DNA from: Xiphias gladius
Lineage: Eukaryota; Chordata; Actinopteri; Istiophoriformes; Xiphiidae
Direction: 5' to 3'
DNA length: 64,000 nt
Assembly: GCF_016859285.1 (NCBI RefSeq)
Contig: NC_053407.1
Coordinates: forward strand, 21,347,715-21,411,714
How positions within the stretch are numbered: the stretch's first letter is position 1; each line of letters starts with the position of its first letter. This document shows, piece by piece, positions 37,568 to 49,890 of this stretch. Position numbers and translations under genes: made by a program. The notes below the pieces were generated by a model. It was not told where the DNA came from and made no database searches. It worked only from the letters and a program-made list of their open reading frames with translations.

Positions 37568-38559
37568 TTTGTTTACAATAAATCCAAGATGGTTACAGGG
37601 CTGTGAATTTCCACCCCTATCAGATCACAGTTCATTTACTTTGAACTTTGCTCTCTCTGCCAAGTGCCTTTCCCTCACTGCCTGTGATCCTGTCATGCTC
37701 ATCATGAGGGATTTCCTGCTTCTCATAGAAAATCCATCCAAGACGGGGGCTCTATTACGTATTAGTGCTTCCTGAAACTCAACTGAGAGTCTGATCAAAT
37801 ATGATGAGTATTAGCATTGGACAAGCTGACATTTATGTAAGTTTGACCATTTATTCTGCTTGACTCCACTGATAATCAGTTGATATTAAACTAATAATTA
37901 TGTGATGTTTCTTGAGTGATGTACACCTCCACCATTACCTCAGGATGCTCTTACTAACATTTCCTCTTTCGCAGAACCACTGGTACTGAACTGATGTTTG
38001 ATTTCTGCATCACTGCATCACTTATAACCATGGAAATAAAACAACTTTGCAGAAACTCAGACTTCTGGGTTTTCATTTCATCAATATTTTGTATGACTCT
38101 TGTTGTGATTAATGTGGAGGGAATTTCAGAGAAGTGATATACCATCTTTATGTTTGCATTAAACTATCAGAGCTTGCACATCCGCAAATTTCTTAGAGTC
38201 AGCATGTCCCTCGGGAGAGGTTTATTAAGTTGATACTACGTCAGTGTTTGCCAGCAATACTTTTGAGTCAGGAAACCCAGCAAAGCACACAATTAAACAA
38301 TTTCTATAATGGTTCGAGGGCCTATTTCCAGAGCATCTACGCCTGAGCTCCTGCCAGAATGTAATTCAGTTACCCTGTCACTTAAAACTCCCTGGCCTGG
38401 TCACTACGCATTTACTACATGAAGCAGCCTTTCCCGACAGATCTAAATTTATGAAGATGATAGCCACCACCCTTTATTAGATATTAGATAAACAAGAGTG
38501 TACAATCTAGTATCTTCTCAATGAAGAGGGTAAATATTAGAGTTTTCCAGAGGCAATTT
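37568..38559. other. Intergenic region, no gene recognised
   Basis: Short frames only, without family motifs. No repeats with clear ends. Confidence 0.6.
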
Positions 38560-38775
38560 ACAACTTTTTGTAAAAGTCTTGGTCCTTCTGGGGTGGAGAC
38601 ACAGAACACAACAGTAAATTTAATATCTTTGAGTTTTGGACTGTTGGTAAGACAAAACAAACAAACTGAAGACATGATCGTGTGCTTAGGGAAACTGTAA
38701 AAAATGAAAAATAATATTTAAAAGTAATAAATAATAAATAAAGAAAGAAAATAATTGTTTGTTGCATTCCAATTA
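38560..38775 (-). mobile_element. MITE fragment, minus orientation
   Basis: 'ACAACAGTAAATTTAATATC', 'TGAGTTTTGGACTGTTGGTA', 'GACAAAACAAACAAACTGAA' and the terminal 'AATAATTGTTTGTTGCATTC' fit the family. The interior is rearranged by AT-rich repeats. Confidence 0.6.
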
Positions 38776-38804
38776 TTATTTAGAATACTTATTATTAATA
38801 CTCA

Positions 38805-38808
<4 letters not shown>

Positions 38809-38840
<32 letters not shown>
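38809..38840. repeat. (CA)n microsatellite, 16 units
   Basis: A CA dinucleotide run directly after a short CG-CA stretch. Confidence 0.97.
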
Positions 38841-38841
<1 letters not shown>

Positions 38842-39010
38842 TTGAGTTTTTCAGCTGTTGGCTGACATTTACAAATCTGATTAATGCTCGAATAAAAATG
38901 AAAAAAAAAGCACAAACGTGTAGGGGCTAATCTGTCAAAAGTTTCTTGCCTTCTCAGATAAAAATTTCGTATATGAGCTAATGAACTACAAAGCAGATTA
39001 CATTTAAAAG

Positions 39011-40125
39011 TACACTCATTGAGCACTTTATTAGGAACACCCATACACCTACTTATTCATGCAATTATCCAATCAGGCAATCATGTGCCAGCAGTGCTAT
39101 AAATCAAATCTTGCAGATACAAGTCAGGAGCTTCAGTTAACGTTCACATCCAACATCTAAATGAGGAAAAAATGTGATCTCAGTGACTTTGACCGTGGCA
39201 TGGTTGTTGGTGCCAGACAGGCTGGTTTGTGAGTGAGCGGCAGTTCTATAGATGGAGGCGCCTTGTGGGTGAGAGAGGTCAGAGGAGAATGGCCAGATGG
39301 GTTTGGACCTGACAAAAGGGCTACGGTAACTCAGATAACCACTCTTTACAACTGAGGTGAGCAGAAAAGCATCTCAGAATGCACAAGACATCCAACCTTG
39401 AGGCAGATGAGCTACAACAGCAGAAGACCACATCGGGTTCCACTCCTGTCAGCCAGGAACAGAAATCTGAGGCTGCAGTGGGGACAGGCTCACTAAAACT
39501 GGACAAATGTAGCCTGATCTGATGAATCTGGATTTCTACTGAGGCAGCAGATAGTAGGGTCAGAATCCGGTATCAACAGCATGAATCCATGGACTCAACT
39601 TGCCTTGTGTCAACAGTCCAGGCTGCTGGTGATGGTGTAATGGTGTGGGGAATGTTTTCTTTGGAAACTTTGGGCCCCGTAATACCAATCAATCATGGTG
39701 TGAATGCCTCAGCCTATGTGAGTATTATTGCTGACCATGTGCATCCTTTATGGCCACAATTTACCATCTTCTGATGGCTACTTCCAGCATAACAATGCAC
39801 CATGTCTAGCAAAAGTCATTTCAAACTGGTTTCATGAACATGACAATGAGTTGGGTGGACTTCAACGGCCTCCCCAGTCACCAGATCTGAATCCAATAGA
39901 TCACCTTAGGGATGCGGTAGAATGGGAGATTCTCAGCATGAATGTGCAGCTGACAAATCTGCAGAAATGATGTGATGCAATCATGTCAACGTGGACCAGA
40001 ATCTCAAAGGATTGTTTCCAACACCTTATTGAATCCGTGCCACAAAGAACTGAGGCTGTTTGGAGCGCAAAGGGAGGAACTACCCAGTATTATTGCGGTG
40101 TTCCTAATAAAGCACTCAGTGAGTA
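39011..40125 (+). mobile_element. Tc1-like transposon with both inverted repeats
   Basis: The left end 'TACACTCATTGAGCACTTTA' and the right end read in reverse, 'TACTCACTGAGTGCTTTATT', are inverted repeats of about 30 bp including TTTATTAGGAACACC. Both edges are TA, the Tc1/mariner target. At 1115 bp the length is close to a full small Tc1-like element. Inside are broken pieces of a transposase in order, so the ends survive but the gene does not. Confidence 0.9.
39160..40085 (+). pseudogene. Tc1-like transposase, broken
   Basis: Pieces in several frames: near 39160 'MRKKCDLSDFDRG' followed by 'MVVGARQAG', the N-terminal DNA-binding part; at 39589-39774 'VMVWGMFSLETLGP'; at 39728-39970 'YFQHNNAPCLAKV', 'LNPIDHLRDAVE' and 'MNVQLTNLQ'; at 39983 on 'STWTRISKDCFQHLIE' and 'EAVWSAKGG'. 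Relatives have an aspartate in 'FQQDNAP'; here it is asparagine. The third acidic position is an aspartate. Frameshifts and a stop at 39968 also break it. It is inactive. Confidence 0.85.
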
Positions 40126-40659
40126 CATTTTACTCATTACAAGCAACCGCATCAGCAGTTGCACAGTAACGTTATGTTCATTCAAACCAGACTTTATGCC
40201 ATCAGGATTTGTACTGGGCATTTAAAACAGTCAATGGTTAACCATTAAAACACCATGGGCCATCACCATGGAGACTGACTGAATATTCAGATTATCATTA
40301 TTAAGAAAACAGCTACAACTCTGGGCTCTTCTAGTATGTTTTAGACACTTTTAGCTCTTTGTTTTGGTTCTTCGGTCTACCAGTAGACATACTGTACAGC
40401 TAAAGCCATTTAAGTTCAGTAAAGGTATGTGTATGCTACATTCTCAGTACAAACCCAAGCATCTGGAATGGTTTAAATACACAGACATTCTTCTCTGGAT
40501 TTACTGAAAAACAAATGTAGAGATAAAAGGTGAGTGAAAATTGGACAATATTCATCAGATGGCCACATATATTAATCAAATAGGATTCTCATGTTGTCTA
40601 AGTTAGTCATGACAGGTTAGCCATTACAACTATAAGCTAATGGTAGTATACTTCCTGAA
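40126..40659. other. Intergenic region, no gene recognised
   Basis: No supported gene, RNA or repeat. Confidence 0.6.
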
Positions 40660-41374
40660 TTACTCTACTTAAAAGTACAGTTTAGAAGTACGTGTACTTT
40701 ACAAAAGTATTTCCATTTTCTACAACTTTATACTAAAATATTTCCTTTTTACTCCACTACATTTATGTAACTGATATAAATTTACAGATAAAGACTCTAC
40801 ATAAAAATATATGGTCAGCTCATAAAATAAAATGCAATCTTAAAATGTACACCTATGGTTCCCCATTTTTTTGGCTCATGACCTCCTACAAAAAGCAGTA
40901 TCTGTTTGTTCAGTTTTCAAGACCTGAAGAGGTAAAACTTTTTTAGTATTTCACAAAGAATACAGAGCCATGTAGCAGGACTTTTTATCTTCTTTCATTC
41001 CTTATTAATCATAATAATCTCAAGACCCCTCAGATTTATCTGGTGACCCTTTGGAGGGGCCTGACCTCTAAGTTGGAAACCACTAGACTTTACTAGCTAA
41101 GTGTATTTAAGGTAGTTAAAGCCAACATACACATTGTTGTATCAATATTAAAAATCTAATAATGTCATATAAAATAATATATCATTGACACAGGACATTC
41201 TACTGCCAAACAAATACTTTTAGTTTAATACTTTGGCTACATTTTTCTGAAAATACTTCTGTACTTTTACTTAAGTAGCCTTTTGAATGCAGAAATTTTT
41301 CTTGTAATGGACTATTTGTACATATGTTGTACTTTTCCTCAAGTAACGGATCTGAATACTTCTCCAATCCCTGG
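40660..41374. repeat. Dispersed fish repeat ('TACTTTTACTTAAGTA' family)
   Basis: The left part has 'TACTCTACTTAAAAGTACAG', 'AGTATTTCCATTTTCTACAA' and 'TTTACTCCACTACATTTATG'. The right part has 'ACTTCTGTACTTTTACTTAA', 'TTTTCTTGTAATGGACTATT' and 'AACGGATCTGAATACTTCTC'. I know this order from teleost intergenic DNA. The interior at about 40850-41110 seems unrelated and may be a later insertion. Confidence 0.6.
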
Positions 41375-43377
41375 CTAATGGCACTTTATCAGAGCTGTGT
41401 TTCAAATGGCAGCTCCCTAGTGGTCAAATATTGCTTGATAAAACTTAAAACTTTGATGCTTCCAGAGTAAATAAGTCATTTTAGGGGTTTATTCCGAAGA
41501 CATTACTCGGCAATCCTGCTAAACCTTTATTTTATGGTAATATATACAGTAATTTGTGCAACAGTATTAATAATTAATACAATTATAATAGCAACCATTG
41601 CATCCATGTTGACCTACCTACATATTCCCTTTATATATGTGTGCTATTCTTTTAATTGCTTTGACAAAATGACCCTGTTACAGCAACATTCATTAACAAA
41701 TGTATGTTTGTGAATTCCTAAGAGACCACATTCTTGACACACTCCACAAGTTAAGCAATGCACATAGCGGACAGAAAATAGTTGTGGCTACACACTGTTA
41801 GATCAGAGGGCTCTTGCCATGAGCTAATCATTCCATGTGCCGTATAGACAAGTGTTGAAGGAGCATTGACTGTTTATTTATAGGAGTCTCTTAGGTTCCA
41901 CAGCAGAGGGTTGCTCTTTGAGTTGGATTCAATTACAGCTCAGCTGAAAGCTCAAAATACACATCTATACAGACAAAAACATGAGTATAAATTCTTAATA
42001 TGGATCTATAGGCGTAGTTTATTGGGGTCTGTTTACAGTAGTGGAAGCAAACGATCTTTTCAGAGAAAATAGTTTGCAAATGAAATATTAAACATATTCA
42101 GGCTACATATCGAATATTTGTATAAACTTCTTATTTCTTCTCTTTGTATGTTGACTGAAATGTAGGCGACTTATGGAAAATAGCAGTTGCATGAAAATAG
42201 GTTGTGAATGGAGAAAAGTAATGTATATATAACATTTATGATGGCTACATTATCCTCCGTAGTAGTCAGCATGTGCTGTCATCATCTCAAAACCAGTTAA
42301 CAGCGGCTGCATGAGGACTCCACGGATCCTCTGTGCTCAAAAACAAACTGTCATGTTAACTTTGCAGTGAGCTACACAACTGAAACACAACAAAATGAAT
42401 AACTTCCCAGCAGCAGCAGTTGAGAATAAATAAACAGACATTAATTCAGAAAACAGGGTGAGAAATCAGCCCCCCTGCTTTGAATTGGCCTTGTTTGTGA
42501 ACAGAGGAAGCATTGAAAGATTTATTAATGAGCAGGCACAAGTTGAATGATTTCAAGGAAGCTATGGATTGAGAAATGCTGTCAGACACATGGCAACAAC
42601 TTGCAGTCCGGATGGTCAGCATTGGCCCCGGCCTGACCTAATATCACGGTTCAACAGTCTGTTTACGTTGTAGAGCTCACTGTAACATGTAGAGACATGG
42701 CAGGTGAGGTACAAAAAAGGAAAATGCTGGAGTTAACACTGAGTAAACTAAGCTTAAGAACAACTGAGGCCTTGTAAGTGACAGTGTAAATATGGCTTTT
42801 CCTATAAAGAAAATAATCAGAAAAAAAGAAAACCTGCACTTCCTTCAAATTATTCTTGAAATTATTTTTACAGGCAGAATGTTTTTTTTGAAGATTTGGC
42901 TGTAGAGTCTTCAACAACTTGACAACATTAGAAACCAGTCAGGATGTAAAGCATAGAAATCTTTCTGCAGAGCAAGAGTTACTGTGTGTGATGATGAAAG
43001 CATTAGTATCAGCAGAAATTGTAATAATAAACTCTCTAGCTGAACTTGCGTGTGGGACATTTAAAAGTCAGCAACATCGCCGGGTGGCTTTGGTCTTGAT
43101 TGTTTTTGGTACAGATGGGTTGCTGAACAGGCTTTTTTTCAATCCAGCAAGGCCAGCAATCCAACTCAGGCCTTGTTAATGCGACCACTAGGGGAATTGG
43201 GAATAACTATGTCATGGTTTAGTATTTATACTGGGTGGTGTAGGAGTAATATTAACATATTATAACCAAGCATAGTACTTATTTGTGTGCAAGAATATGT
43301 TTTTGACTATGGCTCTGATTTTTCACTTAATAAAGTGCTTACCCAAAGCAGCATGAGGGAGTAGGGATTTTGCCTTA
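41375..43377. other. Intergenic region, no gene recognised
   Basis: Only short frames on both strands, none with motifs. No repeat with identifiable ends. Confidence 0.6.
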
Positions 43378-43450
43378 AACTAGCAATTATTTGAATTATT
43401 GATTAATCTCTTGATTATCATTTATTAATTCATTGATTAATTTTCTATAG
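43378..43450 (+). mobile_element. MITE end fragment
   Basis: 'GCAATTATTTGAATTATTGA' followed by 'TTGATTAATTTTCTATAGAG' resembles the ATTA-rich left end of the short-element family. Only the end is present. Confidence 0.45.
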
Positions 43451-44590
43451 AGAGACGAAGTTGATCCAGCAATGGAACAGAGCCTTTCTCAACTGTATGT
43501 CGTGTGGCTCACTTCATATTTTTACATAAGGATGGTAGTTCTTTGAAAAACAATTTAGTATTGCGGTTTATTCAATATTTATGTGTTTAAGCGACCTTTA
43601 TTGAACACCATTTCCCGTAAGGCCTAGCTGTTAACGGGTTAAATGTCTCGGCTCGACAGAAGAGACGAGTCCATGAGCAAGTTGACGGGCCACGGCTAGG
43701 TCCGACATGTCTTTAATAACAACAGGACAAAGAGGACTGAATGCTATAAAAGTTTCTGGACTTCAGAGAACCAGGTGACTGAGTGCTGAAGTTATACCAC
43801 TGGCTGTTGCTCTGTCAAAATGAATTGGTGTGAACAGTTTCTATTGTGTCTTCAGGGAGGCGTTCACAGGCAGTGTTGCTTACTTAGCACATTTGTCTGT
43901 AGATCTACCAACTTTTCTGACCCCTTTAGCTACTTTCTTTTTCACAAAAAGCACTTAGCAAAGACTCTAGCAACTTTTTGGACAAACCCTAGCGACTTTA
44001 CCTAAAAGAGAGTTGCCAGTATTGCCCCGCAAGTATGAGGTCAGGCTTTCCCTCCGCATATGGTCTCATTCAATTTACGGCATGGCAGCCGACACAGATG
44101 TTAATGAGCTTCTAACTTTCTCTCTGAATGATCATTTTACTGGTAAGTGTAGCCAAAATCGCAGCACAGCCATTGTCTTTAACTTATGTGTGTGGTGATT
44201 TTGTCAGACAACGTTGTGGTTATAAAATCAGGATTTTAGCAGTGCAGAGCAGCAGCTTGGGAATGGCTTGGAAGTGACTGCTGGTTAACATGTAGTCTTG
44301 ATGGGTCGCGTTTCAGTCACTATTTCATAGTTGTTCCCTTGTCTGACAGAGGACACAGAGAAACATGTATTTGAGAACAGCTTTATTGGGAATTTGGCTG
44401 TATTAAATTACTGTAAATGTGAGCACAGACAGCAGGAGAGAAGCAAACATATTAAGGGCGGTGGAGCCGTAAACTGGGTTTTGACCTAGTCTTGTTTTAG
44501 AAAGACCAGTGAAAGAAATGCAAAATGAGAGATTGCATTGAGTTACAGATGGTAGCCCGGATGAAACATCATGACTTTGACTCTCTAATA
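43451..44590. other. Intergenic region, no gene recognised
   Basis: Short frames only. A slightly CpG-richer patch at 43620-43700 has no open frame of note. Confidence 0.55.
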
Positions 44591-44821
44591 ATAGTATAAA
44601 ATGTCAGAAAATAGTGAAAAATGTCTACTTCCTAGAGCCCCAAGGCGACATCTTCAATTTGCTTTTTTTGTCCAGCCTACAGTTCAGTGATATAAAACAG
44701 AGAAAAGCAGCAAGTCCTCACGTTTGAGAAGGTGGAACCGCAGAATGTTCGACGTTTTTTTTTGACAGTTTCTTATAGATAGACTACTCAATTAATCAAA
44801 TTCATCGTTTCAACTCTTGTA
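44591..44821 (+). mobile_element. Teleost short element (MITE), plus orientation
   Basis: 'AAAATGTCAGAAAATAGTGA', 'AGCCCCAAGGCGACATCTTC', 'AGAAAAGCAGCAAGTCCTCA' and 'CACGTTTGAGAAGGTGGAAC' follow the family order, ending 'CATCGTTTCAACTCTTG'. Confidence 0.75.
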
Positions 44822-46187
44822 GGGATACTATAGATATATCAAACCCTGTGTATCGTTAAAGTTGTGTGAAAGTATTCTGGTTGAGAAAGAAGACAGCTCA
44901 CACACATAAACTGATACTGATAGAGGTTAACCTGAACTCAGTCAGCCTGATGGTGGCTGTGCAACCAAATGCCAAAACAGTAGAGTCTGAGAGTAGAAGG
45001 ATATAAACATAAAGTTACCAGTAAAAATTCAACTTTGAGATTTTTGAAGTCATCCTTGATTAACAACCCGCGTGTGGTCCTCCTGTGAGCTGATCTCCCT
45101 GCAATTGCTCATGGCCCGGATTTTGGACGACACCGTCTGCTAAAAAAGGGAAAGGCTTGATCAGGGAGTGAAATGATAATCCGAGGTAGGCAAGGGATGG
45201 TAGGTGATTCCAAGGAATCCTGCCCTCCGGATCTGGGGTATCCACTTCATCTCTCACTGCATGTCTTGTTACCTATCAGCAAAAACTTGAACATCAACTT
45301 CAGATGACAGCAGGCTAAAATTGGTGGCTATTAAAACCCAGGAACTGGCATGGAGCTTGGCTGGGGTATCCACTTTCACGAGTGGAAGCCCTGGGTTCAG
45401 ACACCTCAGGGTGAGGAGACCGTATGCAGAGTGGGCAATGGGGACGACATAAACAAAGCTTAGGCACTATTAGGCAAAAACTTTCACACTATTAATCAGT
45501 TGCAGCTGCACACTCTCCTCACATCTCAGCCATATACACTGGCTGATGAGAGAGGATTAAAAGGCGGTGTAATCCACAGAAAGTTCATCCCACAGTATAA
45601 GACTTTGCCGCTGTTTTATTGACTCAGCATAGCCATTGTCACAAAAGCATAGATCTTATGGCGTCATTTGCAGGTCAAAAGATATCTAGGTTTCTACTAA
45701 AGTTGATATAAGGGCCTGTATTAGCTTACTACAGATATATTAATAATACTGAATATATCAGCTGATAAATAAAAGAAAGACTGCAGTAAAGAAATGCCAA
45801 AAAATTGTTTATTTTCCAACTGCAAAATGTCCTGCCTGCTACATATCAAGGTTTAAAAAAAAAACCAAAAACAAATGTAAGGACTCCTTTAAAAAATATT
45901 TGTCAAATGTTTATATCATTATCAGTGTCTATGTGAAAAACCAGGCTAAATGTGGTTGAGAACTGAATTTTTTTTAGATGTCTAGGTTATTTAAAACCAT
46001 TGTTTCAACACTAGTTCAACTGCCTGCTACACATTGAAACAGCTCGTTGAAACCAGTTGTATGCAAACTATGTCTAAAAAGTGCCATTTATCATCTAAAT
46101 TTAGCCCAGGTTCAATTCAGGATAAGCAATATTAATTAAAAAAACTTTATAATGACATACGTAATTTATTACAATATAGGTATACTG
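44822..46187. other. Intergenic region, no gene recognised
   Basis: A moderately GC-rich stretch at 45060-45430 contains the phrase 'GGGGTATCCACTT' twice (near 45236 and 45364). It has no recognisable protein. It may be noncoding RNA or an unknown repeat. Confidence 0.5.
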
Positions 46188-46496
46188 TATAGTTGATTAA
46201 TCGGTAAGTCAGTCGACAGAAAATTAACTGGCAATTATTTTTGATAAGTGATTAATCATTTAGCTAATTTTTCAGGTAAAAATGTCAAACATTTGATGGT
46301 TCTAGCCTCTGAAAAGGGAGAATTTGCTATTTTTCCCCGGCCTATCAGTGTTGTAAATTGAATATATCTCTGTTTTGGACTGTTAATCAGACAAAACAAG
46401 ACATTTGACACCATCAACAAGGATTTTTTTCGGATGTTTGGACGAGACTAATCTGCAGATGAATTGAATAAAAAAATAATCCTTAGTTGCAGCCCT
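46188..46496 (-). mobile_element. Teleost short element (MITE), minus orientation
   Basis: 'GTTGATTAATCGGTAAGTCA', 'CGACAGAAAATTAACTGGCA', 'GTTTTGGACTGTTAATCAGA', 'CAAAACAAGACATTTGACAC' and the terminal 'TCCTTAGTTGCAGCCCTA' define a nearly full copy. It is the last copy before the potassium channel genes. Confidence 0.8.
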
Positions 46497-49440
46497 ATTT
46501 TAGCACATTTTCCAGAAAATCAGCTGAGAAATTGTCAATGGATAAACTAACGCGACAGGAATGCCTGTTTTTGGCTAATCCATCAAACTGAATTCCTGAC
46601 AAATCAAATCACAATCATATTCATTTACAAATCATGTAAATATTGCCATGAACCCAGTTTTGATTAGTGATTTGTAACATTGCCCATAGCGGTCTAATAC
46701 GCCCAGATTTAAGTGATATTTAAGTGACAGCTACCGCAATATAAATGGCATGACAAAATATCTGGTGGTAGAAAAAATCTATATCATCTCGTGGTGTATA
46801 ACATCATATTGTCTGACCCTATTTTTAACCTAATTTTTGCATCTCAGTACTAAATTTTGCGTTTCGTAAAATGTCATTTGAATGAATTACTAGTGATTGT
46901 TCATGAAACTTTTGAGTCTGTAGACTTAACGTAAAGCAGTTTGAATCAGAGGCCTCCCAGATGTAGCGTAACCTCTATAGACTCATTCCACTGTCAGAGA
47001 CGCTGTCATCACCGGAGCATACGTCAGACTGGGTCAAATGCCCCCTATTTCATTTCGAGCAGAGTAGTTGGCACTAGAACCATGTGATCTGAAGGAGCTG
47101 TTGACTAGTGTGGCTGACCTTCTAAAAACTCCTCTTTCAATTTATAACACACTCTCACACACACAAACATGATATGCACATGTGTTCATTCACCATTTGC
47201 ACTAATAGCAGCACCCGGATACACACTTACAAAAATACACACACACACACACACACGCGCTTTGTAAATACTTGGCCTGGGATTTGGGAGGAAGTGAAAG
47301 CCAAGGGGAGTCACTGACATCCTGTGATTACCTCACGTCTGTAATGGGTGAAGAAGGAAACTCATCCCATCTATATTTAGACAAAGACAAGCTTCAGAGG
47401 AAGAAGTACACTTGATCAAAATGGTAATAAACATTGGCTCCTTTTAAAGAAATAAATTGTTGTGTTTCAGAATGTCAGAGTGTTGTGATAATGATTCATT
47501 ATTAGAACACTTTCCATATTATAATTATTTATTTTATTGATATAATGACTATTCATACCATACGTTCATCATGGATATATTTCATCACGCTAACTATGAG
47601 ATAGTTGTGTTTTCATTGTCAAATGATCAGAATTATTAAATCATGATGTCAATCGAGATCGCCGATTTGATGTTTTTCCTTGCTGTGAGCGAATCCACAG
47701 TATCTCGTTACCATGGGGGTCTTCTGCATTCATAGGTCGAGCCATCAATAATGATGGGAGGTTCCTCGCTGTCAGCATTCATGCGCCCGGCAGGCTTTGT
47801 GGCATGCGTCTCCCAGGCTACGTCTCATTACACGCAGTCACTTTTCAGTAGGCACGTACATATCTATCTACGTACAGTATCTCCAAAGAAATGCATGGAC
47901 GGTGGAAATGTGCACACGGCAACGGAGCAGACAGTAAATGGCGCTATACTGTTATTAGATAATCAAACAAGATAATATGAATATTGTGCCAAAATTATAT
48001 TGCTGTACCTACAAAGATGAGATTAAAATACCATTGCTGAATTTTGAAAAAAATATAGGCCCAACTAGAGGTGACAGAGGGAGGCTGCTGTAGATCCTGA
48101 CTGAATGATTCATCTTAAATTCTTTTTGTCTTTGCTCTTGCTTAGTCCTATATATAAGAGTTACGTGTCCATTCCTCAGCTTGTTTGTCATTGTTTGTTT
48201 CCTTGGATACGGTCAAAGCCTTACACTTTGGCTTGACCGAGACAGTCATTCGATGAACGCTATATGCTAACACATTAGCAGCAGGCGGCACTGTGTCCTG
48301 ACACTGACATTTGACTCTGAAATCCAACCCTTTGTTCGGTAATGGAAAGGCCAAAAAAACAAAAAAAACAAAACTGTGCTCCTCTGGGAACCTGTGCTTC
48401 TTAACCTGACTGCAAAGAAAAAAAAAAAAAAACGAAAAAAAACAAACCTCTTTGCATAAAAGTTTGTGATGGCATGTTACACCCGCCAAAGATTGCCTGC
48501 GTCTATGTAACAATGCAAACCGTCCACGTTGGTTTTAGTAACACTGATTAGCACCCCTGTGCTATTATTGTTATGCTCCTGTGTCTACAACTGCTGTGAC
48601 TGGCATAACTGATACAGCTTCATGAAGGCAATGAAAGTGGAAAGATCTGGTCTATAGATAGACCACAATGCTGCAGTGCACATATGCAGGGCCACATCTT
48701 TTAAACTTTTTAATCATTCAATCCTGAAGCGTAGGAGAGTGAAACTCTGATGTGACAGGAAGTAGACCGTGAACCCTTTCAGTTTTGTCCTGACTGCAGA
48801 GTCTGAAAAAGGAACTAATAAGATTGGAAGTACTTGCAGCTGTTTTTTTGTTTTTTTTACACCTCAGTGACCCCAAAGCCTGGTTACTTTTCTTCTGGGG
48901 GTCCCCATGTTCCAAGTTATACAATTGAGCCCTTTAAGTGCAATAAACAGTGAATGTTATTTTGGCTGAGGCTTCCTGAAGACGCTATCCTCACCGGCTA
49001 CTCAAGTGTCAGTCACACCAGCAGTTTCCACTGGCTGGGTCCAGGAGGGCCCCTGGTTATATGGGGCTCTGCGCTTCAAAGCATTCAAGTTATTTCATCT
49101 CATTTATTTCAAGACACATTCATATGTAGCTGCAGAAACAGAAACATCCCCACACTGAACAAGCTAGATCTATTTATCATGTTCACTTGTACCGTTTCTA
49201 AAACTGTGGGCTGTGACCCAAAGTATACGCGGGCCGGGTCCTGGAGGTTCCCCTTGTGACAAGAATAGCCCCATGATTTCATGAATGAGGGACCTGCTGG
49301 GTGAGAGCCCTTCATTTCTGAGCAGACTCTGGATCTGAAAACGTATCGTTCTTCGGCCCTGATCAAAATAAGACTGGGGACTTTCGTATGGGACATTTTT
49401 TAAAATTTGCAATTCAAATGAAAAAAAAGTTTACATTTTT
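46497..49440. other. Region upstream of kcna6
   Basis: No coding gene recognised. A short (CA)n run lies at 47237-47256 and poly-A-rich DNA at 48350-48440. No dispersed repeat of the families found to the left is seen here. The kcna6 promoter and any untranslated exon should lie within or just after this interval. Confidence 0.5.
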
Positions 49441-49890
49441 TTAAGGCTGCATGTTTACTTGGAAATCACTGCGCTGCTCCAGTGAAGTGAGTGAGTGTGA
49501 GAGGGACAGCAGCAACAGCAGCAAGTGTCATCTGGTCTTCCAACTTGGGGAGGGCTTTGGAGTTTAAAATGGTGTGAATATGATAGCCATCTCTAGCCAT
49601 CGGTGTAGCTTATGCAAGTGGAGATCTGTCTGCACCATCGAAAGTTGACAGTTCAGAGGCACTAATCTGACAAAAGCAAGGTGTAAATCAACAACAGCAC
49701 AACGATTTTGGACATCAACAAATAAACTGTTGGGAAGCAACAAAGCAACAAAGGGAAGCAACAAAGGGACTTTGCCTGAATCTCGGGCGGCTGCATGCGA
49801 AAGAGAGTCGGGAGGACGCGCGGGCAAACGGGCAAGAGGAACGCACCAAGGAGGTGAGGGACGGATTTACCCTCGGAGGGGTGAAAAAAG
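49441..49890 (+). other. kcna6: Probable kcna6 promoter-proximal or 5' UTR sequence
   Basis: Directly upstream of the start codon, with rising GC and CpG content ('GGGAGGACGCGCGGGCAAAC' near 49810). An in-frame TGA at 49882-49884 lies just before the ATG at 49891 and fixes the start. A short tandem repeat based on 'GGAAGCAACAAAG' lies at 49734-49769. The transcription start is not identified. Confidence 0.5.
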
